Source: Ectocarpus siliculosus
Lineage: Eukaryota; Sar; Phaeophyceae; Ectocarpales; Ectocarpaceae
Assembly (NCBI GenBank): GCA_000310025.1
Contig: FN649726.1
Location: 1,723,363 to 1,736,297 of the forward strand
Length of the DNA stretch: 12,935 nucleotides
Reading direction: 5' to 3'
The translations under genes and the position numbers were made by a program. The notes under the pieces were generated by a model, which was given only the letters and a program-made list of their open reading frames with translations, was not told where the DNA came from and did no database searches. Numbering within the stretch: the first letter of the stretch is position 1; every line of letters starts with the position of its first letter. Shown piece after piece: positions 1 to 10,868 of the stretch.

Positions 1-10
1 AGTAGATCAT

Positions 11-45
11 GTTGTGCGGGGTGGAGAACCCTCACTCCGCGCAAC
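11..45. repeat. Imperfect inverted repeat (13-bp arms, 9-nt loop)
   Basis: The arms GTTGTGCGGGGTG (11-23) and CACTCCGCGCAAC (33-45) pair fully if two G-U wobbles are allowed in RNA. The loop is 24-32. Confidence 0.75.
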
Positions 46-376
46 GGGGGATGATCGCACCACGTTGTGTTAAAATGGTCAAGCTTCCTCGAGGCAGTTA
101 CACAGTGAATACAACTGTGTCTGGAAGTGAAAGCACCAGAAAATAAATTAAGTCATACGTAGCTGTCATCCGTACGCAAGGAAGTAAGCACAAGATGCCG
201 AACACCCTTAGCAGGATGCAGCTCACCCTTCATGCGACTCGCCAAATACCTCACGGCGCTTCGCGCTTGGTGATGTGAGAGCCTGGTCCGGTGAGAACCC
301 GGCGTGCTCCGTCCCGGCTTTGTAGGGATGCGAGGTCAATGGTCAAACGACTACGGCATGCACGACTATGAGTACA

Positions 377-393
377 CCCCCCCCCCCCCCCCC
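377..393. repeat. C17 homopolymer
   Basis: Seventeen consecutive C. Other C or G runs of 10-22 occur in this gene's introns (1948-1960, 8881-8891, 10537-10549, 12355-12366, 12914-12935). Lengths may be unreliable for sequencing reasons. Confidence 0.9.
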
Positions 394-500
394 TCACCCC
401 CGTCCCATCACGCACACGCGTGGTGTCTTTGCTGTGCATGTTCACGAATGTGTTTTGTTCGCAAAATATGCGTGTGCGAAAATGTGTGTTGCATCTGCAG

Positions 501-668
501 ATCGCAGAAGACCTAGGAGAGGCCCTCCGAGCGCAAACGGAGGGCAGCGCCAACGCCGGCCTCGGGCACGGGGCGTACTCGCTAAAGGCAGGGGCGGGGC
601 TGGCGGCGGCGGCGGCGGGGGCCGGGGACGGCGAGGAGCTCGACAGAGATAGCGAGAAGCTGCTGCAG
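501..668 (+). CDS. Exon 1: helical/Ala-rich segment
   Basis: Encodes residues 1-56, beginning IAEDLGEALRAQ and ending DSEKLLQ. The acceptor is gcatctgcag at 491-500 and the donor CAG|GTGCGA at 669. Entry and exit are both phase 0. The middle carries an Ala/Gly stretch coded by GCG/GGC runs, while both ends look like amphipathic helices. The frame is also open upstream, with in-frame ATGs at 438 and 468, so this could be a first exon. I prefer an internal exon because the acceptor is good and the upstream codons look non-coding. Confidence 0.72.
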
Positions 669-2875
669 GTGCGAAGAGGCCCGCTTACCCCCACTTTCAG
701 CAGTGAGGATGCGTGACGTCGCTAGCTTCCTACCTATTATGCTGTAGCGGTTTATCGTGGGGACTCTCTTCCCCATTGGTTGTACATGAAACGAAACGCT
801 CGCAGGTTTTCTTACTGGCCAACATCGTTCGATTATCGCACAGGGGGTGTGCGCTCTTAGAAGAGCAGAAATCAAAAGCTTTTTAGTTCGATTTCTGGAC
901 ACGGAGGTCGAAGTGGTGGCACACGAATACCAAAAGGGTTCGATTTTTTTCTCAATATCGATCGATCACACACCCTACCCTGTGCGTGCGCTTGCACTGC
1001 TGTTGCGGTAAACAACGACTATTTGCGACTTTTTTTTTCCTTTTTTTTTTTGTGCAGTGTCTGGAGGCGGTGTACTCATCGGACAGGGTGTCGGAGGAGG
1101 TTGTGATGGACGTGGAGGAGACGCTAAGGACCAAGCCAGTGGTGCAGAAAATGTTCTTGCAGGTGAAAGCGAGAGAGGGAAAGGGATGGAGCGCCGGCCT
1201 TGCGGCTCTAGCTTTCATTCACATCGTTCCCTGTCCTTCTTTCTGTCCCTTGTGCAAGCAGTAGCTTTTAATGTTTGATTCTGTTATTTTATCTTCTGCC
1301 ACCGTAGGAATCATATGTGTCGTGAAGTTGTGTATGCATCCTGTAAAACCACTGACCCAGATGTATCATTTTCCCACGAGCACAATGCAGTATGTATCTC
1401 TGTGCTCCTTTTTTACCACGCCTGACACGTCTGTGTTGTTAGATGTACAGCATATCCACTATGCTCAGCTCTAACTTGTACCCTGGTGGATATGATGTAC
1501 ACCTAGCATGTGTGTCAACACCTAATTGACAACGATACACACCATCACACTACAACAAACAACCACGCCCACCACAACGTCACCACCACCAACAACAACA
1601 ACAACGAACAGGTCCTGCGGCACGCGAGCCAGCGGGGGTACGCCAGCAGCCGCGGCCCCACGCTCCTCCACGGCCCGTCCTTCGAGACCCTGGCGCGCTT
1701 CAGCTACACCCTCCTGTGCGTGTGCGTGGACCGCGTCGACTACTCGGTGGCTCACACCCTCCTGCAGCTCACCGGAAACTACTTCCAGGCGTGTATCTAC
1801 CTCGTAAATTGTAGCCTCTGCAGGGTTTTTCGTCCTTAAAGTAAACATGTCGGAAAAAGTGTGCTATTGGAAGTTGTAGGGTCTGCGTACCCCCACCCTG
1901 TTCTGTTTCCTCGTAAACTTAATTTCTTGCGAAGGCGGTCCGTATCTCCCCCCCCCCCCCACAACACACGCTGTGTTGTCTGCGGCCCCCCTTTCTTCCT
2001 GTGCAGCTGGCAAGCGACTAAATATTAATAGTTTCAACCGCCAATAACCCCCACCTCCCCCCAGGTGACGGTTTTGCGTGTGCCCCCTCCGCCCCCTCCC
2101 ATTTTTTCGGGGCGTGCGAAATAGGATCTTACGGTTCGTAGACTCGTGGATATCACACACAATACTAAATACCCCCCCTCCCGCCTTTTTTTTCTTTTTT
2201 TCGTTTTTTGCGTCACACACCGACCAGGTGCACGAGGGCGGAGGCGACATGTTCAGGGGGCAGCCGGGCGGCGCGGGTGTGCCGGCGGCAGGTGGGGGGG
2301 CAGGAGTTGACGGCGGTGGCGAGGGGGAGCAGCCGGGGTACTTCAGCGAGTTCCTGAGTGCCAGGATATGTCGGCACCCGATATTCACGGACATGCGTTT
2401 CTGGCAGCACGTGCTAAGCGAAGCCGTACAGGCTAAGACGGAAAAGGTGCGCAATATGTGTAGACACACCTCGTGGAAGCGTTTTTTTTGTTATTCCTTC
2501 GTGGAATGTTCCACTTCTTGCTTCCTGGAACGATCTGGTGCATCCCCGTGGAACTTTGCTTTGTTTGCTTCATGGAACGTTCTGGTGCATCCCCGTAGAA
2601 CTTTCCGTTGTTTCTCCATGGGTCTGTCACATCCCGTGGAACGTTCCGGTACTTGCTTCATGGAACTTCCGTTACATCCCCGTGGAACGTTCCGTTACAT
2701 CCCCGTGGAACCTTCCGTTACATCCCCGTGGAACGTTCCGTTACATCCCCGTGGAACGTTCCGTTACATCCCCGTGGAACGTTCCGTTACATCCCCGTGG
2801 AACGTTCTGTTTAGATGTTACAGTGTAGAGGTGTTACTGAGATCGGCGAGATCGGCTTGGTTTTTTAATGCGAAG

Positions 2876-2910
<35 letters not shown>

Positions 2911-3644
2911 CTCAACTGAACAAACTCATCAACTTCAACGTCATGGCAAAACACACACAAAAAAAAAACAGATAGCCAAGGACCGTCACTCGATTGCCTC
3001 CGCGAGGCGAGCCGGCGCTGGCGGACACGCCAAGGACGAAGGGGGCGGGGGCAGCTTGCTATCGTCCCCGGGTAGCCCCGACGAGGCGGTGGCGGCGTCG
3101 AACCTGCTCGGCAAGAATCCGGGGCTGAAGAAGCTGGACGCCGAGGTGACACCGAGAAAGCGATGGACGGGAAGACGGAGAGACAGAGGAACGGAGCAAA
3201 TTGAGATGATGTAGAGGAGAGAGACGAAGAGATAGAATGGGGTGGGAGTAAGAAAAAGACGAAAGAGGCTTGATAGGCTGAGGCGTAGGGAACACTGTCT
3301 CTATGGTGCTTTTTTTTTTTTTTTTAACAAATCCTCTCGATATTTCTACGTGATTTTGAGGGTTGAAATCTACTTCCAAGTACAATTTTGGAGCTCACCG
3401 CGGTGCTGCTAAGTATGTGCGCTGCTATTGTGCGCATTTTGTGCAGGATTTGTTTGGCTTAAGTTGAACCCGGTCTGTTGCGTTCATTGATGTCGTTGCT
3501 GCTGCTGCTGCCGCTACTGCTGGTGGTGGTGCCGCTGCCGCTGCAGTTGTTGCTATTGTTCCTGCGATATCTGATTGCTGATGCCGCTGCTGCTGTTGTT
3601 GCTGTTCCTGCGATTGCTGCTGTTGGGTGGCGTGTCCGTGCTCG

Positions 3645-3676
<32 letters not shown>

Positions 3677-6600
3677 ACGTCACTCCAGGCCAACCTTGCT
3701 GTGGAGTTCAAGGACCCAGCTTTGGCATCGGAGATCGTCTGCCGACAGGTGCGTGAGCCTACAGCATTACGAGGCGGAAAAAACAAACATGGGTACGCGT
3801 GTATCTACAATGGTACGCAGAACCGCCGTGTCATGGAACAGACGAACGGCCTCGCCGGCCGGACGACGCCTCGTACCTCTAGGGTTTGTACGCATGCGGC
3901 GTTTTTTTTCAAGGTTTTCCGTCGTTTCGCTCGAACCTCTTTTTTTTTGGCGCGCAAGTTGGTGTTTTTTTTTTTTTCCGTCGCCCCTCTGGGACAAAAG
4001 TCCTCTCGGGCTACGCCTGCGGTGGCTGAGGTTGCATCGCGTCCCAATTCCCGGGGGCTCTTTCAACTACAGGGCGACCGGCCTTGTGGATACGGCCATA
4101 TACTACTATTTACTCTTGTCGTGTTGTCCTTACGAAACCTGATTTTTTTGTCGCCGTTGTCCTTTTTTGTGAATGTTCGTAGCTTTTTGTCTTCTTGGCC
4201 TTTGTGGCTTCTTTCCGCGCGCATTGCGTACGACACCCCACATGTGTGAAGAGGGAATAGAATCGTTCCCGACAGACAGACGTTGGGAGGTTGAATATAC
4301 CCTTCATAAAGGGGATCTCTCTCCACACGTGTTATTTTATTGCAAGGCGCGCGAGAGCGTACAGCAGTAGTAGTATATTAAGTGTCATCAAGGCGTCATG
4401 CAAGATGAACGTAAAGAAGGGTATTGATGTGAATCAGCTGTCATCAGTGACGTTTCTCAAATTCGAACAACTCACACAGCTGATGTACTTTTGGCTCGAA
4501 GAGCCCAGCGAACCGTCACGAACCACTAGAGAAAAATTTACAAATCTGTACAAACAACCCACATTATTGTTTGCGTTTGATTTGTACAATTATCTTTTTT
4601 TCTTTGTGTATGAGCAGGTGAAGGTTTTCCTGTACGAGATGGCGTCTATCGGCATGCGAGCGAAAACGGCGCAGCGCTACGTCGAGGCGGTCTCCCTCCA
4701 GTACAAGCTTCAGCCGTCGGCCAGAAACCGCTTGTCGGTGAGTTATTGTTGCTTTTCTTACGTAGGATTGGTGTTTTTTTCTCTCTTGTTCTGTTTCTCC
4801 GCAGCCCGCATGGTAGTTTCTCTTTTAATGGTGCAAGATCTATATTGTATACACGTAAGATGAGCATTTTTTTCTTCTGTTGCGTAATGTATCATCTCGC
4901 GACGGTCCCAAACGCATGCTCGGAGACTTTGGGTAGTCATGGGTTGAAGATTACGGTGCCAATGCGTACATGTACCGTGATACTGTAAGAACTCGATATG
5001 TTTTTGTTCATGAGCATATAAAAGCCATCAGCGGTCGACGATTGGACAGGAAGGAAAGGATGGCTTCCCCTCTTGCACCGATCCCTTTGAAGCCAAGCAC
5101 CGCGGAGTGAATTCTTATCTGCGTGTGGGTTGTCCAGGCTGCTGCGCCAAAAAATGCACCTACATCGGTATGTGAAGGCGTGTAGCCCAAAGGCGTCGAG
5201 AAAGAGGAACGAGGGAGGGATTTCCTCCACAGCAGTAGCAGTACACAAGCTTCAGCCGAGCCTGTGATGAGAGGCTATCTGTCGGCGGCGGCTGGGGCTT
5301 ACACAAGCTTTATCCCTGACATGTCAACCAAACCCACTCCGCTGCCGCTGCAACTATTCATGGTGGTCGTGAACAGGAGACGGTGCGGCTGGTGTGGGGC
5401 GCCGTGGCAAGCATGGCGGGACCCGGGTCTCCTCCTTTCGGGTATATGCATTCATGTCATGGTGTAGCCATTTTTTTTTGTTTTTTATCGTTTACTCTGG
5501 TGCAACCGGCGTGTAGCTTTTTTTCATTTTATTTTGTCAGTATTACCCAACGAATCCATCTCTATTTTTGTTTTTTTCGTTTACTCGGTGGGTTGATATA
5601 TTGCGTGCACTTGCCCGGAAATCATAATTATTTCTCTTGCAATTTGTGTAGCCGAATTAAAATTTGGCTCTGGTTTTCTGATACGATGGTTGGGAGTGCA
5701 TGGCACACACGTGAAATTGGCTGAAGTTTGCCCGCGTGCAGGCAAGAAGACCTAAAGAAGGAAGATGGACGGAAAAACGAAAACAAAAGAAGAGGCCACA
5801 TCAGTATCAGCCCCCCAGCAAACACAACAACAGGGCTGATGCACAGCCTCGCAAACGGTCTGGTTTTGCACCCTGATTCTACTCCCGCTCTCGCTCTGTG
5901 TCTCTCTGCGTCTACTTGTCGGTCCCAGTGTGACTCTCTCTATCTCTCTGTCTCTCTCTGGCCTCTGATTCTTGTGACACCATATGCATAGATTCGTTGA
6001 GCGGCGGGCGGGGAATAAAAAAAATCGTGACCGTGAAAAAAAAAAAACAGCCGGACCTTTCTTTGTGTCATACCCATATTTAGTAACGCAACATTACCTC
6101 TGTTCAGTAACAAGCACCCACTTTGGTGTAGTGGTAGCGAGTGGAACACATTTGGTAGCGAGGTGGGTTTCAAGACCGTTCATGCTCTCGTGCCTTTTCT
6201 TCCCGAGAAAACATCGTGGCGGCCGTGAAACGGACGCTCCACTTGGCCGTGGCGTTCAAAACCCAAAAAACAATTAATTTGCATTAAACACACTATATAT
6301 TAATGTTTTGCTTGGTTGCTTCAAAACATAGTTTTTTTGTTTTTTTTTGTCGCGTGAAAAAAATGAATGATCATGCGTAACCCCTCCCCTGCCCTATCGG
6401 CGAAACCCGGAATCATCGTCCCGTACCATCTCTGCACGGATACGTACGAGTGGTCTCGAACGGGAGGAGCAATTCTTACTACAACCCTCCGGCTCCGTGG
6501 TCGAGAATCTACTGTCAACGCCCCTTTTACACCCCTAGCTTGCACTCCCCCGTCACCCCCGTGCTCTTGTCGAAATCCCCAACTCACCCTATTAGTCCCC

Positions 6601-9600
6601 GTCGTCGTCGTCCGCCGTGCGGTTCTTGGTCGTCTGACAGGTCCGAGCTCACCCCGGAGATGTCCGTCGCCCAGGCGGGCTGGTCGCAGGCCAAGATCGA
6701 CGCAGACGCCGATGCCGACCTGGCCGCCGTCCACTCCGGACAACCACCACCACCGCCCGCCGCCGCCGCCGCCACTAGCGGCGGCGGAGCAACCTCCTCG
6801 GCGCTCAGCGCCGCGACGCCTAACTCGGGCGGGGGTAGCGGCGGCGGCGGCGGCGGCGGCGGCAGGCCGGGGTCCTCGCCTTCGGCGTTCTCTGCCACCA
6901 CGGCGGGGGCGGGGGCGGGGGCGGCGGCGATGAGCAGGCTTCCGTCGTTGAGGCTGAGCGCGTCGGAGCTGGTGGAGCAGCTCCAGGCGGAGAGCAGCCC
7001 GTCGCCGAGGATGCCGACGGCACCGGCATCTGGGTCTCGAGGAAGGTGTGTGTGTGTATCGATTCGACAAATCGATCGGTGTTGCATAGTAGTATGTGGC
7101 AGACTGGCTGACAGTTCTTTTGTTTCTTTGTAGGAAAACGTACAATCAAAGCAAGAGTACCTGTTCCAGATATAGGCACAGTCGAACGGGATGGGTTGAA
7201 GTCTTTTACAGTCAAGTCTTTACAGTGAATGGGGAGAAAAAACTCTGGACACAGTGAATGGGCTTATTTTTGAGTCTTCCAGACCAGAAGCCAAACAAAT
7301 TCGTGAGTTTTTTCTTTTGTTCAAACACGAAACAGATAGGCTTTAACATTTTTTGCTTTACGAGAAGCGAAAAATAGAAAATAGTTGTGTGTTTTATCAA
7401 CAACGAAACAAATAATTCATCTCCTTTTGTCCACGGATGTTTTGTTTGCTGTTTGGGCGGAGGAAGGCGCATGTGGGGGCGAAAAGAGACCACCTTTTTT
7501 TTATGTCATGACTGTTTGGGTTGGGAAAAGAGGGAAGGCTTCGGGCGATGACCGACCGGTAGCGGCTGCACGGCGGGGACGAGGGCTAGCTTGAGGCCTG
7601 TCTCCGTGCTGTTGTGTATTTCGCGTTCTTTGTGTCGCGATCGTCGGCTGCGGTGGCGTCCGATCGTGCGCGTTTTGTCCTTCCGTGTGTCTGTCTTGCC
7701 ATTTTTTTGTTCTTAATCTGTTCGGTTGAAAGCAGTTACTCATCTTCCCTCATCTTCCCCTTCCCATCCTCTCCTCCCCCCACCCCCCCTCCCCCCCAAC
7801 CTTTGTGTTGCGGTGCCCCCCGTTGTTGGCCTGCTCCGTCCTGCATCCTGCGCCACCGCACCAGGTTCCGATCCCCGGGCTCAACCCCTCACAACGCCGG
7901 CACTGGCACCGCTGCCGGCAGCAGCAACAACAAGTTCCTCTCCTCCACGTTCAGCCCGTCCAGAAGCACCGGCGTCGGCGGCGGCGGCAGCGGCCGAACA
8001 ACTCCCTCCACCCTCTCCCCGCAGCGGAACAACACGCGCTCACGAACAGAGTCGCCGGGAGGCGGGGGGGGCGGGGTTGTATCCACCGGTACGTTGGGAC
8101 CTGGGTCCGTGTTCGGCAGCGGCGGCCGGGGGCGGTCATTGGAGGCTGAGCTGTCACCGCGGCGTCCTCTCGTCCGAGGGAGGCCGCCTTCGGCCGCGGC
8201 AGGGGCGGCGGCGGCGGCGGCGGCTAGCGGAGAAGGGCTGGAAGAAGCAGAAGAGGCGCCGTACTCGCCGGGTCCCTCCGGCGGCGTGGCGGGGGCCGGA
8301 GCGGACCTCGCGAGGCGTTTCTTCTTCGGCGCGACGGCGGAGACGTCACCGTCCCCGCCGCCGAACCCGCCGCCGGAGAAGCAGTTGTCAGCAGCGGCGG
8401 CGGCGGAGCCGTCGACGCTGCCTTCCTCCCCACAGGGGTCGTTTCCACCGCCTTTACTGGGTCACGCGAAGTCCGTCTCGAGCAGCGGGAGCATCGGGGA
8501 GGGATCGGGGTGGGCGGAGACGGTTTCAGGAGGGCCGGGGGAGCTGCCGTCGTTGCTAGCGCCGGTGGAGTTGCATGGGAGAGACGGGGAGGGAGCGACG
8601 CACCACGTGAGTATTTTTTGGAGGAGTGGGGGTTGGGAAGGGGCCGCCAATGGTGTTTGATAATACGTGACTTTGCTGCGTTTGGGCGCGTAGGTGGTTT
8701 TGTTGGTAGCATTCGACCGCGGTAACCGGCTGGTTTGTCTCTTGTCTACTCTGTTCTTTTTACGGCAGCAGAAGAAATGGCTAGTGTTGCACGAATGTCG
8801 TCCGTCATTGTTCGCCACTGAGTGGTAACCACCACGTTCTAAAGCACATCCACCCCGCGTCTTATCTCTATCCCATCCGCCCCCCCCCCCCATCCCCCTC
8901 CCCCCCTCCATTTGCCCACGCGTGCTATTTCAGGGTCCCATACTTTGTCTCGCAGCGTTCGAATCGAGAGCTTGCGCCGGTTCTACGGACGGCACGGTGA
9001 GGGGAAGACGGCAGCTAGGACACAGAGGGGTGGGGGGGGGGGTCGTTTGTTTTGCTTCTGGTACTCAACTTGGTTCCTTGCGGGTCGTTCGTCTTGTCAC
9101 GGGTGCAACGTTTAGTCGAGTGCGCAAGAAGACTCAGGTTCGCGACAATTCTGTTGTTGAAATGCACTCGTCCGCGAATTGAAAAGAAGAGTCACGCGTG
9201 GCTGATGAGACAACCTGGCTGCTCTCGACCACTCGCTCTCCCAACAGCTCTAACTCCTTCTATTCTACTCGCTGAATCGCCCCTCGTCCTCGAAAACATG
9301 GACAACAACAACGACGACAACGACAACGACAACGACAACAACGACAACGACAACGACAACGATAACGACGGTGGGGATGGCGGCGACAAAACACAACAGT
9401 TGAGCGTGTACGACTTGTCGCTGGTGTCTAGAGTCGGCGTCTTGAGCGGCCACACGGGCCCGGTGACGACGGTATCCTGCGGGGACGACTGGGTGCTGTC
9501 GGGATCGTCGGACTCCTCCCTGCGGCTTTGGCAGGTGTGAGGTTAAAGCTGCGTGGTTGCCGGTTGGCGCCTGCCAAGTAGGGCAAGTAGTGGTAGGTAA

Positions 9601-10835
9601 ATTTTATGATGCCAAGGGCGGATTGAGTCGAAACGCAAAACTCACCGTGCTTACACGCGGGAAAAGTACTGGTATATGTTTGATGCCGAGTGCGCCGTTT
9701 TTTTCCCCCGAGGGTGCGGAAGGGGGTTGTGTCCTAGTACCAAATAGGGGCCAAGAAGTGGTGCATGTGCCTAACCGCGGGATTGGGATTGGATTGGTGT
9801 GATTGGATGGAGCTCTGACCGAAGAGATAGGAACAAGTGTGATGGAGTACGGTAGCGAGGGTATTCCCAGCGTCGTCCCAGTACAAGGCGGTGATTGGCG
9901 ACGGGTGGAACGAGTTTATGCTGACATGTGAATTGAGGCGCGTGAAAATGTGCGGGGGGATGCGTGGTCTGGAAAGGGTGTTAGCTGCTTGCATAGCGCC
10001 GGCCCCCGCGTGCGGTGCGTCTCACTCGTCTGGTTAGTTTGATGCATCTGGACACACCGTCCCAGGTTCGTTGTTGTTGTTGTTGTGTTCTCAGGGTGGC
10101 TATTTTGTATGTCTTTCGCCTGTATGTAAAAACATTGCTTTGTTTCTACTTCTTCCGCACATACAACATTTTACAGCTGAATTAAATCACGAAACACACA
10201 AAACACACAGCACGATCATCATACATACGTACATACCTTCTCAAGAAACCCAAAACTCACCCGACTCCGTCCTCTGCGGAACTTGCTCCCCCCCCCCTCC
10301 CCGCGAATTTCCAATCAGAACGTCAGCGATAGCGCCAGCAGCACCACCCCCCCCCGTCGAGGATTCATATCGTTGGGGTGGCAGGCACCGGCGAACGCGG
10401 GAACATTCAAGGCTAAGGTGTTGGCGGGCCACCAGGGTCCGATCACGGCGGCTTCGGCTCACCCTCGTCGTGTGGATGGCAAGCCTTGGCTAGCCGTAAG
10501 CGGGTGAGGATGAGGGGGTTGGGCGGGGATGTTTTTGGGGGGGGGGGGGTTACAGGATGTTTCGAGAAGGGGAAGAGGGTGCAATAATCCAAGAAGACAG
10601 ACATATATATATATTGTAGAGAGAGGAGGTCTGATGACGTTATCGCACCTAAGGATGACCTCTTCCTGTGGTGGAGGACCGGCATTGTTGAGTTGCCGAG
10701 TACACGGTGCGCCATCGCCGCCAGTTACGAAAGCGAAGGCGCACATACATATAAATTTGGTGTTCTTTGCAATATTCTGTTGTTGTTGTTGCTGCTGCTG
10801 CTGCTGTTTGTTAGTTTTGGTGGTGTACTGCTGCG

Positions 10836-10868
<33 letters not shown>

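Larger units (their letters stand above)
1..500 (+). other. Upstream intron or 5' flank
   Basis: No convincing exon is visible. Stops are frequent in all forward frames up to about 400. It holds an imperfect hairpin (11-45), a C17 run (377-393) and the acceptor for exon 1 (499-500). A 43-codon frame from the ATG at 9 ends at about 140 and has no recognisable features. Whether this is intron or the 5' flank of a gene starting near 438-468 cannot be settled here. Confidence 0.5.
2447..2971 (+). other. Intron 4 (525 nt), frame-preserving and stop-free
   Basis: Its length is exactly 175 x 3, and the exon 4 frame runs through it into exon 5 without a stop (open from 2078 to 3214). It holds the 23-bp minisatellite and a CAA tract. 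It is called intron because of its donor/acceptor, low-complexity translation and non-coding base composition. Confidence 0.75.
3146..3688 (+). other. Intron 5 (543 nt)
   Basis: GTGACA to tccag, phase 0. It carries a purine-rich stretch after the donor (3146-3270), a T16 run near 3309, an imperfect CTG/GTT/CCG tract (about 3490-3630) and the TC tract (3645-3673). Confidence 0.8.

Noticed and set aside
1701-1800. Transmembrane helix in exon 3
   Set aside because: The hydrophobic run is about 10 residues and interrupted by Asp/Arg; better explained as a buried helix.
1864-2469. 201-codon minus-strand frame
   Set aside because: Shadow of exon 4 and flanking introns; no domain.
2671-2808. CRISPR-like array
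   Set aside because: Units are contiguous 23-mers with no spacers, in a eukaryotic intron; a minisatellite.
2078-3214. 378-codon open frame as one uninterrupted coding exon
   Set aside because: The middle 525 nt is minisatellite, CAA repeat and T-rich sequence flanked by a good donor and acceptor. Kept as intron 4, with retention reported as a possibility.
4291-4617. Extra coding exon upstream of exon 7
   Set aside because: The frame is open but it is AT-rich, lacks a coding pattern and lies directly before a clear acceptor (tatgagcag).
5741-5833. Exon between GCAAGAAGACC and ACAACAG
   Set aside because: No good donor; Lys/Arg-rich chance frame; would disturb the exon 8 to exon 9 phase match.
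6117-6190. tRNA gene
   Set aside because: A and B box-like words are present but acceptor, anticodon and T stems do not pair.
6321-7145. Long minus-strand open frame opposite exon 9
   Set aside because: Arg/Ala/Pro-only translation from GC-rich repeats; the + frame has phase-matched splice sites and a helix-like end.
7283-7302. 20-nt microexon between cttccag and GTGAGT in intron 9
   Set aside because: The length is not a multiple of 3 and would destroy the exon 9/10 frame.
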